DNA of 33,343 nt. Source: Brachyspira innocens ATCC 29796. Its GTDB lineage: Bacteria > Spirochaetota > Brachyspiria > Brachyspirales > Brachyspiraceae. Below the pieces are notes generated by a model. The model was not told the DNA's origin and ran no database searches. It saw only the letters and a program-made list of their open reading frames with translations. Positions 8,266 to 16,833 of this stretch are shown in pieces. The stretch spans positions 1 through 33,343 of the forward strand of contig NZ_ARQI01000097.1 of the NCBI RefSeq assembly GCF_000384655.1. The letters run 5' to 3'. Within the stretch, counting starts at the first letter, position 1. Each line of letters starts with the position of its first letter. A program made the translations under genes and the position numbers.

Positions 8266-10470
8266 TTAATTTCCGCCCGCATTCTGATTGAGAGAAGATT
8301 CAAGTCTTTTTCTCTCTCTTTCAGCCTGCTGCAATTCACCTTGCATTTTATAATAGGAAGCAAGTCTTTGCTGTCTGTATTCTTCTATTCTGTCTTTCTC
8401 ATCATCCATTCTTTTTTTATTGTCTTCCATACGATTTCTTGTCATCATGATACTGTTTTCAACAATACCTCTTGTTTGAGAATAAGGCGTTACAAAATCG
8501 CTCATAGTATAAGCAACTCCAGTATCAGGTATGTCATCTCCAGTTATATCATTAGAGAATAGTTCTTCTATTCCGTCCATCTGAGTTTCTATTTTATTCA
8601 TAAACTTCTCTTCATCAACCTGCAAGAAACCTTTTTTTACTTTAGACCATTCCTCTCCTGCATTTCCTCTGTTTATACCTATTTGGTCAAGAAGTGCAAG
8701 TTCTTCTCCATATTCTGTTTCATAAGAATCAGCAACAATCATTCTTATACGCTGAGATATAGTACTTACAAGAGTATTTCCGCTGAATACTCCTACATAA
8801 TATAGTTTTTTCTTCAAAGCAGAATCTGACATCTCTGGATTATATTCTACACCCAAAGTAGTAGCCAAATCTATAAGCTCCGTTCTGTTCATATTTTCAA
8901 TACCATCTCTTATATCTCTGCTTAGAGGTCTTTGAGTGGTATCATTCAAAAGGTCTATAACATCATTATAAGCACTTATAAAGTTTACTATTCCGTCAAC
9001 TACCTTTTCTTTATCAACTTCAATAGTAGTAGCAAATGCTTCAGGTGTAACTTTTTTAGCTGTTATATTAAGTCCATTTACTACATCATTAAACTCATTA
9101 GTATCACTTAATACATCAACGCCATCGATTGAAGCTCTGGCATCAGTTGCTTCAGATATTAGATAATTAGGAGCATCTTCCTCTCTTCCCATATCCTCTA
9201 TAAGCAAATCTTTATAAAATACATTGTATCCTGCATTTTTATTTATTAAAACAACCTCTGTTATAACATCTCCCTCTTCAAACTGGCCGCCTATAGGTAT
9301 ATTAAGTCTCTGCCAAGATGAACTTATAGTAGGCAAAGCAAAGAATTTTTCTACTTCATCTCCTGCCTTATTAATATATTTTACTCCTATAATTTCAGCA
9401 TTAAATCCAGTAGCGTCTATTGGTTCTGGGGCTTCTGCTTCTACTCCCTCTTTGGCTTTACGCTCTGCTTCTAAAGCCTCTTTATATTTTTTTATATCTT
9501 CAAATGTTCTTGAACTGTCTGCAGGAGATAACCCTTCTCCGTATAGTTCAACATCTTTATATATTACACTGTCTATTTTGTTAAAAGTTACACCAGTATC
9601 TGGAATAGATAAATCCACTGTAGGAGGCATAATAGGAGGCTCTTCTGCATCGTCTAATGAATCTGAAACTCTCGCTGTTATTGATAAAGTAATATTTTCA
9701 TTAGCCTCTGCCTCTCTATGTAAAGGAAGTGATAATTTATTTTCGCCCTGAAGAACTATAAAGTCATTTTTTACCATATAGTTTGTAGTTAAATTATCAG
9801 ATTCATCTTCCCATTTGCTTAAAAGCTCTTGATTAAATATATGACCTAAATATCTGTAAGGTCTTCTTGTAAACATATTAAGTTCCTTTAATATGCCAGC
9901 ATCATCGCTTACAACTTCAACTATGTTTTTGGAGCCTGTTTTTACCAAATCCATAGTAAGAACCTGTAAAGTTCTTGACTTTTGAGTTATTGTGGTTTTT
10001 ATTTTTTTACCAAAGGCTTTATCCATAGCTTTTTGCAAATTTACCAAGCTTCCGCCTGCAAAATCTATAGTAGTTTCCTCTTCCCCTATTTTTAATACTA
10101 TTTTACCAGCAGGCAAAGTATCCGACATATTAAATGCTTTTGAAGAAAATTTCTGACTGGCTGCTATATCTCTAATAGCTATATCATATGTTGTTGTATT
10201 AGCAAGTCTGTTTGCTGTAACTGTAAAATAATCTGGTATACCGTCTCCAGTACCAACAAAATTTCTAAAAGGAGAACGAAAACCATATAGCTCTTTTGAA
10301 GCTGTAGAAAGAGTATCCAATCTGGCTTTCAAATCTTCATATGCTGAAATTTCTCTTTGATAATCTTTAGCATTATCAGCCAAATTGGAAAGTGTGGTAC
10401 TTCTCTTATTAACTTCAGCTTCTACTGCATTTTGATATACTTCATCAAGAAAAGCTCCTGTTGTTGCCAT
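8266..10470 (-). CDS. fliD: Flagellar filament cap protein / hook-associated protein 2 (FliD)
   Basis: This 734-residue protein is the FliD cap, which sits at the filament tip and folds flagellin monomers as they emerge. In spirochaetes the filament is periplasmic. The N-terminal region is a typical FliD_N domain: helical start, then YFTVTANRLANTTTYDIAI and AASQKFSSKAF around residues 85-120. The C-terminal FliD_C region includes VDKEKVVDGIVNFISAYNDV near residue 490 and ends in a charged coiled coil from about 670 to 728. A middle beta-rich segment (about 270-450) makes it longer than many bacterial FliD proteins. A strong AAGGAGAG lies 9 nt before the ATG. The usual partner fliS is not adjacent; a patatin-like gene follows. 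Confidence 0.9.
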   Translation of the reverse strand: MATTGAFLDEVYQNAVEAEVNKRSTTLSNLADNAKDYQREISAYEDLKARLDTLSTASKELYGFRSPFRNFVGTGDGIPDYFTVTANRLANTTTYDIAIRDIAASQKFSSKAFNMSDTLPAGKIVLKIGEEETTIDFAGGSLVNLQKAMDKAFGKKIKTTITQKSRTLQVLTMDLVKTGSKNIVEVVSDDAGILKELNMFTRRPYRYLGHIFNQELLSKWEDESDNLTTNYMVKNDFIVLQGENKLSLPLHREAEANENITLSITARVSDSLDDAEEPPIMPPTVDLSIPDTGVTFNKIDSVIYKDVELYGEGLSPADSSRTFEDIKKYKEALEAERKAKEGVEAEAPEPIDATGFNAEIIGVKYINKAGDEVEKFFALPTISSSWQRLNIPIGGQFEEGDVITEVVLINKNAGYNVFYKDLLIEDMGREEDAPNYLISEATDARASIDGVDVLSDTNEFNDVVNGLNITAKKVTPEAFATTIEVDKEKVVDGIVNFISAYNDVIDLLNDTTQRPLSRDIRDGIENMNRTELIDLATTLGVEYNPEMSDSALKKKLYYVGVFSGNTLVSTISQRIRMIVADSYETEYGEELALLDQIGINRGNAGEEWSKVKKGFLQVDEEKFMNKIETQMDGIEELFSNDITGDDIPDTGVAYTMSDFVTPYSQTRGIVENSIMMTRNRMEDNKKRMDDEKDRIEEYRQQRLASYYKMQGELQQAERERKRLESSLNQNAGGN

Positions 10471-10620
10471 ATAAACATCTCTCCTTAAAATATATTCTAT
10501 TAAATAAAACTAAAATTTCAATATTTATGTAAAAATAAATCTATTTTTTAATTTTCGGAAATATTTAAAAAATTGATAACATTATTTATTTTTTATAAAT
10601 ATTAATTTTTATCATATAGT

Positions 10621-10915
10621 AAGAATTTTTAAGTTTGTAAAAAATTAGTTTCTATATTTTTATTATTTTTGGCACTAACCAAACCGCTCTGTATAATTCT
10701 AAACAAAGCCCCAGATATAAAAATTATAAATATTATTTTAAATTATTTCATATAATAATACAATTATATACATGTGAAAAACTACAGTATATATTCTAAC
10801 ATATATTATCAGCACATAAATAATAATTATACTTTTCTATAAGCCTATACGAAATATAAAAACTCTGGCAAAGACCGAAGAGCATATACTGCAAAAAAGC
10901 TGATAATACATTTAC
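10621..10915. repeat. Dispersed intergenic repeat, copy C
   Basis: This occupies much of the 555-bp spacer between fliD and the cyclophilin terminator. It shares three landmarks with copy A. aatttttaagtttgt (10624-10638) is the complement of 4153-4167. ggcactaaccaaaccgctct (10671-10690) aligns with gggactagcccatcgctct at 3917-3935. gaccgaag near 10873, followed by tactg, resembles gaccgaaggaagtactg at about 4087-4103. It also holds an inverted repeat, tattatcagc (10804-10813) with gctgataata (10899-10908). No gene is visible. The boundaries are approximate. Confidence 0.45.
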
Positions 10916-10960
10916 AAAAATACAGAAATTAACAATTTGTAAATCATAAAATATAATAAA

Positions 10961-10998
10961 AAAGACGAAGCATATAACAAATAATATACTTCGTCTTT
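10961..10998 (-). terminator. Rho-independent terminator after the cytoplasmic cyclophilin
   Basis: Perfect 10-bp arms aaagacgaag (10961-10970) and cttcgtcttt (10989-10998) flank an AT-rich loop. Read on the minus strand, the hairpin lies just past the stop codon of the gene ending at 11026 and is followed by a run of T. Confidence 0.85.
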
Positions 10999-11025
10999 AT
11001 TTTTAGATAAAACTTTATAAGAAAA

Positions 11026-11514
11026 TTATTCTACTTCTTTAACATAAACTTTATTCATAGTAGAGTTTTCCAAAGGATTATCATTATGATCTCTTTTTAG
11101 AGAAACTATCTTATCAGCAACGTCCATTCCATTAACAACATTTCCCCAAATTGTATACTGACCGTCCAAATGAGGAGAATCAGCAACACAAATGAAAAAT
11201 TGAGAACCAGCACTGTCTGGATGCTGACTTCTAGCCATAGAACATATTCCTCTTTTATGATGTTGATTACTAAACTCAGCAGGAATATTAAATCCAGGAC
11301 CTCCAGTACCATGCAAATGTCTCTTTGTAGCATCTTTGCTTACAGGATCTCCTCCCTGTATCATAAATCTAGGTATTACTCTGTGAAATCTAATTCCATC
11401 ATAAAAACCTTCTTTAGCAAGCTTTTTTATAGCTTCTACATGCTTTGGTGCTAATTTTTCGTAGAATTCTATTTCTATAGTACCATAATCTGTTTCTATA
11501 AATAAATGTTCCAT
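11026..11514 (-). CDS. Cyclophilin-type peptidyl-prolyl cis-trans isomerase, cytoplasmic
   Basis: This 162-residue single-domain cyclophilin catalyses cis-trans isomerisation of peptide bonds before proline. Hallmarks are RFHRVIPRFMIQGGDP with the catalytic Arg, the FNIPAEF segment, SMARSQHPDSAGSQFFI and YTIWGNVVNGMDV. It has no signal peptide, so it is cytoplasmic. AAAGGAAAG lies 6-7 nt before the ATG. It is very similar to the gene just upstream (11550-12125), so the two are tandem duplicates. A terminator follows directly, which makes this the last gene of the pair. Confidence 0.93.
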   Translation of the reverse strand: MEHLFIETDYGTIEIEFYEKLAPKHVEAIKKLAKEGFYDGIRFHRVIPRFMIQGGDPVSKDATKRHLHGTGGPGFNIPAEFSNQHHKRGICSMARSQHPDSAGSQFFICVADSPHLDGQYTIWGNVVNGMDVADKIVSLKRDHNDNPLENSTMNKVYVKEVE

Positions 11515-11549
11515 TACACTTTCCTTTACTAAAAAAATTATAAAAAATA

Positions 11550-12125
11550 TTAATTAACTGTTTTTACATATACTCTGTTCATTCTAGCAGGTTCTATAGG
11601 GTTATCATTAGCATCTCTTTTTAAAGCTGCTATCTTATCAGCAACGTCCATTCCGCTTACAACTTCTCCCCAAACTGTATACTGACCATCTAAAAATGTG
11701 CTGTCAGCTACACAAATAAAGAATTGAGAACCAGCACTATTAATGCTCTGACTTCTAGCCATAGAGCATATTCCTCTTCTATGAGAAACATCATTAAACT
11801 CAGCAGGTATAACAAAATTAGGACCTCCAGTGCCATGCAAAGCTCTGTTAGGCTGTTTGCTCAAAGGATCTCCGCCCTGAATCATAAAACCCGGTATAAC
11901 TCTGTGAAAAAGAGTACCATTATAAAAACCTTCATTAGCAAGCTTTTTTATAGCTTCTACATGTTTTGGTGCTTTATCTGGAAAGAAAGCTATTTCTATA
12001 GTACCAAAATCTGTTTCAATAAATAAATGTTCTTTTGAAGTTTTAGGTTTCTGTGCTATAAGTACAGCTCCAAATACTGTAATACAAACAAGTGAAATAA
12101 GAATAATTTTTAACTTTTTACCCAA
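11550..12125 (-). CDS. Cyclophilin-type peptidyl-prolyl cis-trans isomerase, exported or membrane-anchored
   Basis: This 191-residue cyclophilin has the same catalytic core as its neighbour (LFHRVIPGFMIQGGDP, ARSQSINSAGSQFFI, YTVWGEVVSGMDV). It carries an extra N-terminus of about 30 residues, with KK, a hydrophobic run IILISLVCITVFGAVLIAQ and then a polar linker. This looks like a signal peptide or anchor, placing the enzyme in the periplasm, where it could help fold exported proteins. The start codon is TTG (12123-12125), not ATG. AAGAGG is correctly placed 8 nt upstream and no in-frame ATG lies near. The next gene starts 35 bp downstream, so the pair is probably co-transcribed. Confidence 0.9.
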   Translation of the reverse strand: MGKKLKIILISLVCITVFGAVLIAQKPKTSKEHLFIETDFGTIEIAFFPDKAPKHVEAIKKLANEGFYNGTLFHRVIPGFMIQGGDPLSKQPNRALHGTGGPNFVIPAEFNDVSHRRGICSMARSQSINSAGSQFFICVADSTFLDGQYTVWGEVVSGMDVADKIAALKRDANDNPIEPARMNRVYVKTVN

Positions 12126-12210
12126 AATATGTACCTCTTAATTTATTTTTTACTATTAAACAATTAACCAATCATAGTGATTAATAGTAATTTTTTATAT
12201 CATTTTTTTA

Positions 12211-13704
12211 TTAATTTTCGGCAGTATTATCTATTTGTTCATCTATAACTGAATTTTCTGTTTCTTCTGCTTGTTCCTGAACATCTTCTTCATCCTCTAC
12301 AACAATTTCACCTTCTTTAACAGCTGCTCTCTCTTCTGCTGTTATAGTATCTTCTTCTGCCATATCTTCATTTGCTGTTTCTTCTGTCATTTCCTCTTCT
12401 GTTACAACTTCTTCATCAGCTGTAACATTTTCATCTGCTGTCATAGTTTCTTCTTCTGCTATTTCTTCATCTACTGCTACATTCTCACCTGTTGTTTCAT
12501 TTTCTACTGCAGTTTCTTCATTGGCAGTTGTTTCAGGAGTTCTCTGATTATTAGTAGAGAAGTTTTTTATGCTGCTGTAAGTTTGATTTGAGTCATAAGT
12601 ACCTTCTCTAAGTTCACCTTTAAGGCTTGGTATAGTTAATACTTGTCCTGCTCTTATCACAGAAGGGTCTTTAATTTTATCCTTATTAGCTTCATATATT
12701 TTTTTCCATAAATTACCATTACCATATATAAAGTCATAAGAAGCTATACGCCATAAAGAGTCAGTATTAGTTTTTCTTGCCTGAACTGTATAATATTTAG
12801 GGAAAGCTCCGTCTGTTACTACAACAATCTCTTCATTATTATCGCCTGAAACACCCATTGAATTTACTAAACTAATAACATTTTTTGAATGCATTAAAGA
12901 TTCTGAATAATTATTAGCTATCAAACTTTCTCCTGCTGAAGATAAAGATTTTGAAGCTTCATTATACATATTAGGTTTGCTTTCATTATAACCGTCTTTT
13001 TTAGCTTTATCCATAGCTTCCTGAGCTTTTGCGTATTCTAAAGGAGCTTCTAATCTGTCAAGTATACTCATAGCGTCTCTTGATTTTGTTAGAGAGTTTG
13101 TATAATCATTACTTGCTAATAAGTTTGCAGATTCATCTCTTAAGTTAGTTATTTGAGTATCATTAGCATCTCCGTTAGTTAATACTGATTCGCTGATTAA
13201 ATATTCTCTTCTCAAATCTATGGCAAGTACATTATAACCTAATTCTGATTTTTCAGCAGATTTATTATATTCAAGCATAGTATTTGTATAATCTGTACTG
13301 TTAGTAGCAGAATCAAACATGTTATTTGCTGAATTAATATCATTAACTGATAAATTGTATAAGTTCATAGTAAGTTCATTAGTATCTCCGCCTACACCTT
13401 TAAATAGACTTAATTTTCTTTCAGCATCTCTTTGACTGTTTAATACATATTCATAAACGCCGTATCTGGATATAATTTTATCAGAATATTCTTTACTTTG
13501 TCTTGAATATTCTATACTTTGATTATAATCTCCAGCCTCATGTGCTTCTAAAGCCATTTCTCTGTATCTCTGTGCCAATTTATAATCATCGCTTTCCTTT
13601 ATAGATAAAGGCAAATCAGCTGGAAGTTCTGGCGGAAGTACCAATTCTTCCTGAGCATATAATAGACATGATAAAGTAATAAATAAAAATAGTCCTCTTT
13701 TCAT
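12211..13704 (-). CDS. Secreted LysM-domain protein with acidic C-terminal tail
   Basis: This 497-residue protein starts with a signal peptide (MKRGLFLFITLSCLLYAQ). Residues 20-290 are mostly helical, with repeated elements such as EAHEAGDYNQSIEYSRQ and LLASNDYTNSLTKSRDA that resemble tetratricopeptide or DUF4398-type helix pairs. A LysM domain at about 305-355 (YYTVQARKTNTDSLWRIA up to AGQVLTIP) should bind peptidoglycan. The last 110 residues are very rich in Glu, Thr, Ala and Asp with imperfect TADEEV-like repeats. The ATG has GGAG 8 nt upstream. A helical lipoprotein gene lies 62 bp upstream on the same strand, so the two are likely an operon. The role is probably structural in the envelope; the exact function is unknown. 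Confidence 0.85.
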   Translation of the reverse strand: MKRGLFLFITLSCLLYAQEELVLPPELPADLPLSIKESDDYKLAQRYREMALEAHEAGDYNQSIEYSRQSKEYSDKIISRYGVYEYVLNSQRDAERKLSLFKGVGGDTNELTMNLYNLSVNDINSANNMFDSATNSTDYTNTMLEYNKSAEKSELGYNVLAIDLRREYLISESVLTNGDANDTQITNLRDESANLLASNDYTNSLTKSRDAMSILDRLEAPLEYAKAQEAMDKAKKDGYNESKPNMYNEASKSLSSAGESLIANNYSESLMHSKNVISLVNSMGVSGDNNEEIVVVTDGAFPKYYTVQARKTNTDSLWRIASYDFIYGNGNLWKKIYEANKDKIKDPSVIRAGQVLTIPSLKGELREGTYDSNQTYSSIKNFSTNNQRTPETTANEETAVENETTGENVAVDEEIAEEETMTADENVTADEEVVTEEEMTEETANEDMAEEDTITAEERAAVKEGEIVVEDEEDVQEQAEETENSVIDEQIDNTAEN

Positions 13705-13766
13705 TTTATAAACTCCAAAATATTTTATAAAATATAAGTTATAATAAAAATAAATATTATTGTTTT

Positions 13767-14357
13767 TTATTTAGCAGATGTTTTCTCCAATTCATCAACT
13801 TGTTTAATTTTTTCTGATGCCTCTTTTATTCCTTTTACACTTTCATCATATCTTATTTTAGTTGTAAAGTATGCTTTATGATGATATTTTTTAGCATTTA
13901 AAAAACAGCTTACAGCACCTTCATAATCATTAGTGCTTAAAGCTGATAAGGCATTTATATAGTTAAGTTCAGCAAACTCATAATTATCTTTATCTACTCT
14001 ATAGGCTTTTATTTCTTTAGAATAAACTCTCTCCAAAGATGTTTCTTCTTTTAATACTTCTGCATACTGAGGCAAACCTTCATTAAGCACTGTTTGATAA
14101 CTATTTGATGCAGTAGTAAGAAGTTCTTTTACTTTTTCAGGTTCTTTATTTTCATCTATAAGAATTACAGCCTCTGAAAAATTTGCTTCAGCTATATCAA
14201 ACTGTTCTTTGGAATAGTTCTGCAAATCATACCTAATAGCTTTCTCTCTTAAAGTAGAGGCATCTTTATATTCTTTTAGAGGCATAGTTTCTGAACAGGA
14301 TATTACAAAAACTAAACTAAATAATAATGTTGTAGAAATATATTTTTTTAACTGCAT
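13767..14357 (-). CDS. Helical lipoprotein, DUF4398/TPR-like
   Basis: This 196-residue protein has a lipoprotein signal with lipobox VISC (Cys21) followed by SETMPLKEY. The rest is charged and helical. Two helix-pair elements, DIAEANFSEAVILIDENKEP and NYINALSALSTNDYEGAVSC, resemble those of the downstream LysM protein. This suggests related folds and a joint envelope role. GGAG lies 6 nt before the ATG. It is the first gene of the likely two-gene operon with the LysM gene. No enzyme motif is seen. Confidence 0.75.
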   Translation of the reverse strand: MQLKKYISTTLLFSLVFVISCSETMPLKEYKDASTLREKAIRYDLQNYSKEQFDIAEANFSEAVILIDENKEPEKVKELLTTASNSYQTVLNEGLPQYAEVLKEETSLERVYSKEIKAYRVDKDNYEFAELNYINALSALSTNDYEGAVSCFLNAKKYHHKAYFTTKIRYDESVKGIKEASEKIKQVDELEKTSAK

Positions 14358-14490
14358 AATTACTCCAAAATATTTTTCATAAGAAAAAACTATAATATAC
14401 TTTTATATTATACTACTAACTGTAAAAGTCAATACTTACTTAAAAATTTATATTATTATAATAAAACTATTTTTTATTTAAAATAAAAAA

Positions 14491-14518
14491 GCAGGATAAT
14501 AATGAAATATTACCCTGC
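14491..14518 (-). terminator. Rho-independent terminator after the META-domain gene
   Basis: Arms gcaggataat (14491-14500) and attaccctgc (14509-14518) pair at 9 of 10 positions. On the minus strand the hairpin follows the stop at 14539 and runs into a T-rich tract. Confidence 0.8.
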
Positions 14519-14538
14519 CAATTCGGTTTCAATAATTA

Positions 14539-15015
14539 TTAATTGTTAGTGTCAGCAGTAGGAACTGTTCCTTTAAAAGTATAAACCAAATTTGTACCTG
14601 AAGCTGTAGTTATAGTTAATACATCTCCATTTAAAGAAATAGTATTTGCTCCGTTTAATATTTGTAAATACTCATTTTCTACAGCCATATCTTCTTCAGG
14701 TCCTGCCATTTTAGTAGAAGCTAAGGCAGTTAATGTGATTTTTTCTCCGTCTAAAGAGAATTCTGTAGTATAGCTATTAACAGCTGATTTTCCGCCTAAC
14801 ATATTAGCTGCTGGAAAAGCTATAGTAACTTCTTTTCCTTCATACATGTTAGTAAGAGAAAATTCTTTACCTACTAAATCATCAACTGTAATTACAGCTG
14901 CTGTTATAGCTGTATCAGTAGGTGCATTAGATGATGTATCAGTTTTATTTCCTGAACATGATACTGCAAATATTGTTCCCATACCTGCGAGAACTAGTGA
15001 TAATAATTTTTTCAT
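14539..15015 (-). CDS. META/HslJ-like lipoprotein
   Basis: The 158-residue product has a lipoprotein signal with lipobox AVSC (Cys20) followed by SGNKTDTSS and a Thr/Ala-rich linker. Residues 47-150 read like a META (HslJ-type) domain: GKEFSLTNMYEGKEVTIAF, a STKMAGPEEDMAVENEYLQIL segment split by family-typical spacing, then NGDVLTITTASG and VYTF. META proteins are small beta-rich envelope proteins; HslJ of E. coli is heat-induced. GGGGA lies 8 nt before the ATG. It stands alone between terminators, so it is probably monocistronic. The molecular role is unknown. Confidence 0.8.
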   Translation of the reverse strand: MKKLLSLVLAGMGTIFAVSCSGNKTDTSSNAPTDTAITAAVITVDDLVGKEFSLTNMYEGKEVTIAFPAANMLGGKSAVNSYTTEFSLDGEKITLTALASTKMAGPEEDMAVENEYLQILNGANTISLNGDVLTITTASGTNLVYTFKGTVPTADTNN

Positions 15016-15176
15016 TCTATTTTCCCCAAAATTAAAATTTTAGAAAACATTATAATATAATTAAATTTAATTATCAATGTTATAAATAGTAATAATTATA
15101 AAAACTATTAATATTTTTTTAATAATTATTATTTTTTTATAAAAACGCTTAAATAATTAATTAAAATCAATAATAT

Positions 15177-15614
15177 TTATCTTGCTCCTGCATTCTTTAA
15201 TATTGACACTATTTCCTTATGATTTCTTTCAGAGGCATAATTTAATGCACTCTTACCATATTTATCTTTAATATTAATATCAGCACCAGCATTTACTAAT
15301 ATACGTACTATTTCTACATGACCTCTGGAAGAAGCTCTGCTCAATGCTGTTCTGTTTCTAACATTCCCTACATTAAGATTAACTTTTTTATCAACTAAAA
15401 GCTGAACTACTTCTGTTAATCCCTCTTCTGAAGCCTCTATTAATGGAGTTTCTCCCATTCTGTCTTTGCTATTGATATCAGCTCCTGAGTTTATTAATTC
15501 TATCGCTTTTTTTACATCTCTTCGCTCTAAAGCCTCCATTAATGGTGAAGCATATTGTTTTGCAAATAAACATACACTAAACATCATCATAATAAAAATA
15601 AATATGTTTCTCAT
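15177..15614 (-). CDS. Secreted ankyrin-repeat protein
   Basis: This 145-residue protein has a signal peptide (MRNIFIFIMMMFSVCLFAK) followed by about four ankyrin repeats. Examples are NSKDRMGETPLIEASEEGLT and NIKDKYGKSALNYASERNHK, each near 33 residues. Ankyrin repeats bind other proteins, and the signal places it in the periplasm or beyond. It is the first of three separate ankyrin genes in the window. No enzyme domain is attached. Confidence 0.88.
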   Translation of the reverse strand: MRNIFIFIMMMFSVCLFAKQYASPLMEALERRDVKKAIELINSGADINSKDRMGETPLIEASEEGLTEVVQLLVDKKVNLNVGNVRNRTALSRASSRGHVEIVRILVNAGADINIKDKYGKSALNYASERNHKEIVSILKNAGAR

Positions 15615-15754
15615 AAAAAATCTCCAATTATAAAATAATTATACTCTTAAAAACAGTATAACAAAAAAACAATAATTGTCAATTTTTTGTAAATAAATAC
15701 ATATTAATTTTACAATTTTAAAAATAATAAAACTTATAAAAAATACTCTGCTAT

Positions 15755-16000
15755 ACTTGTTTCAAAAGACTTGACAATATTATGTATAAAATTATCTAGT
15801 TTTTAAAATTATAAATATTATGTTTTATATATAGTATAAACTGTTATTTTAGTATATAAACATGCAGTCTTTCGCTACCGATACCACAGGGGACTTCGTC
15901 GGCACACAGAGCGTCGGCAAAATAAATTGGTGTACAGCATGACTGTGTGCTTGCAATGATAGTCCATGCAACTATAAATAAAATTAATTTTGAAACAAGT
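15755..16000. repeat. MITE-like element with 13-bp terminal inverted repeats, copy B
   Basis: acttgtttcaaaa at 15755-15767 is exactly complementary to ttttgaaacaagt at 15988-16000, framing 246 bp. The inside is AT-rich on the left and GC-richer from about 15870 to 15960. The right 42 bp (15961-16002), read on the minus strand, match 3881-3922 of copy A at 37 of 42 positions, including the inverted-repeat sequence itself. GGACTTCGTC in the core also occurs in the complement of copy A. No transposase is encoded, so any mobility would depend on an enzyme supplied elsewhere. Together with flanking sequence it fills the 529-bp gap 15615-16143, which holds no supported gene. Confidence 0.6.
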
Positions 16001-16037
16001 CTTTTGTATTTTATATTTGAATATTTACAAATAAAAA

Positions 16038-16061
16038 GCAATGCATCTAAAAATACATTGC
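16038..16061 (-). terminator. Rho-independent terminator after the secreted protein pair
   Basis: Arms gcaatgcat (16038-16046) and atacattgc (16053-16061) pair with one mismatch around a 6-nt loop. On the minus strand it follows the gene ending at 16144 and continues into ttttt. Confidence 0.75.
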
Positions 16062-16143
16062 CTTTATAAAAATTATAAAGCATTTTTAAGTTAATTACTT
16101 CAATTATTTAATAATTTTAAACTTGATTATAAATTAATCAATA

Positions 16144-16821
16144 TTATCTAGTTTTATAAGTTGCATATCCATTTATTCTATTAATTCTTGAATATTCATC
16201 ATATGTATTTAAAACTAAATCCGCCATATTCAACATATATTCTACATAATAATTCTGTAAACATTTTTGTATATATTCATTTTTATTGTTTTTTAAATTT
16301 ATGAGCTTTTTAGCACTATTTAGTATAATATCTTCAAATTCTTTATTATACACTCCTCTCCAATCTATTAGATAATATTTTAAATTTACCTGAAGTTCAG
16401 CACATAAAATAGAAATATAGTATGGTAAAAAACCTTTTTTATACATACTTTTAGGATCATTATTATTTTTAGACATTACAAAAAGCATAGCCTTCATAGA
16501 ATCAGACATGTTTTTATAATCATTATAATTATAACGTATATTTTTAGTATATACGAATTTAGATATTTCATAAAAATATTCCATATAATCAAACTCATAA
16601 CCAGTAGACCAGTCAAATACTCTTAATTTTGGTTTGTTCATAATTGTTTCTAATGATAAAATAGTATCAAAATAACATACATCAAATTCAGAATAATTTC
16701 CTGATTTCATAGTATCTTTTCCAGCAGGTCCTATAACAAGATGCGTATATTCTTTTAACTGAGCAAAAACCATACTATTAATAAAACTAATAAAAATAAA
16801 AATAATTATAATTCTATTCAT
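16144..16821 (-). CDS. Secreted protein of unknown family
   Basis: I do not recognise this 225-residue protein. It has a clear signal peptide (MNRIIIIFIFISFINSMVFA, then QLKEY) and a helical, Tyr/Asn/Lys-rich mature part with no Cys-based or catalytic motif. GGAGGA lies 6 nt before the ATG, overlapping the end of the upstream gene, which stops only 12 bp earlier. The two are therefore almost surely translated from one message. Both have FA|Q cleavage sites, similar length, a shared pattern MYKKGFLPYYISIL versus IYRAGYSFIPCVLS in the middle, and Thr-Arg at or near the C-terminus. They may be diverged duplicates. Confidence 0.75.
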   Translation of the reverse strand: MNRIIIIFIFISFINSMVFAQLKEYTHLVIGPAGKDTMKSGNYSEFDVCYFDTILSLETIMNKPKLRVFDWSTGYEFDYMEYFYEISKFVYTKNIRYNYNDYKNMSDSMKAMLFVMSKNNNDPKSMYKKGFLPYYISILCAELQVNLKYYLIDWRGVYNKEFEDIILNSAKKLINLKNNKNEYIQKCLQNYYVEYMLNMADLVLNTYDEYSRINRINGYATYKTR

Positions 16822-16833
16822 AAAAATCCTCCA

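Noticed and set aside
9224-9751. A 175-codon plus-strand frame inside fliD
   Set aside because: It lies fully antisense to a clearly coding gene and its product looks like the reverse reading of Ser/Thr-rich codons.
12271-12591. A Cys/Phe-rich plus-strand frame
   Set aside because: It is the antisense of the Glu/Thr-rich tail of the LysM gene (GAA read as TTC), not a real protein.
15771-15793. TTGACA in copy B as a promoter
   Set aside because: No acceptable -10 hexamer lies at 16-18 bp, and no plus-strand gene follows.
15844-16083. A 79-codon minus-strand reading frame
   Set aside because: It spans both the terminator hairpin at 16038-16061 and the repeat element with its inverted end, and lacks a convincing ribosome binding site. 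It is most likely a chance frame through the repeat.
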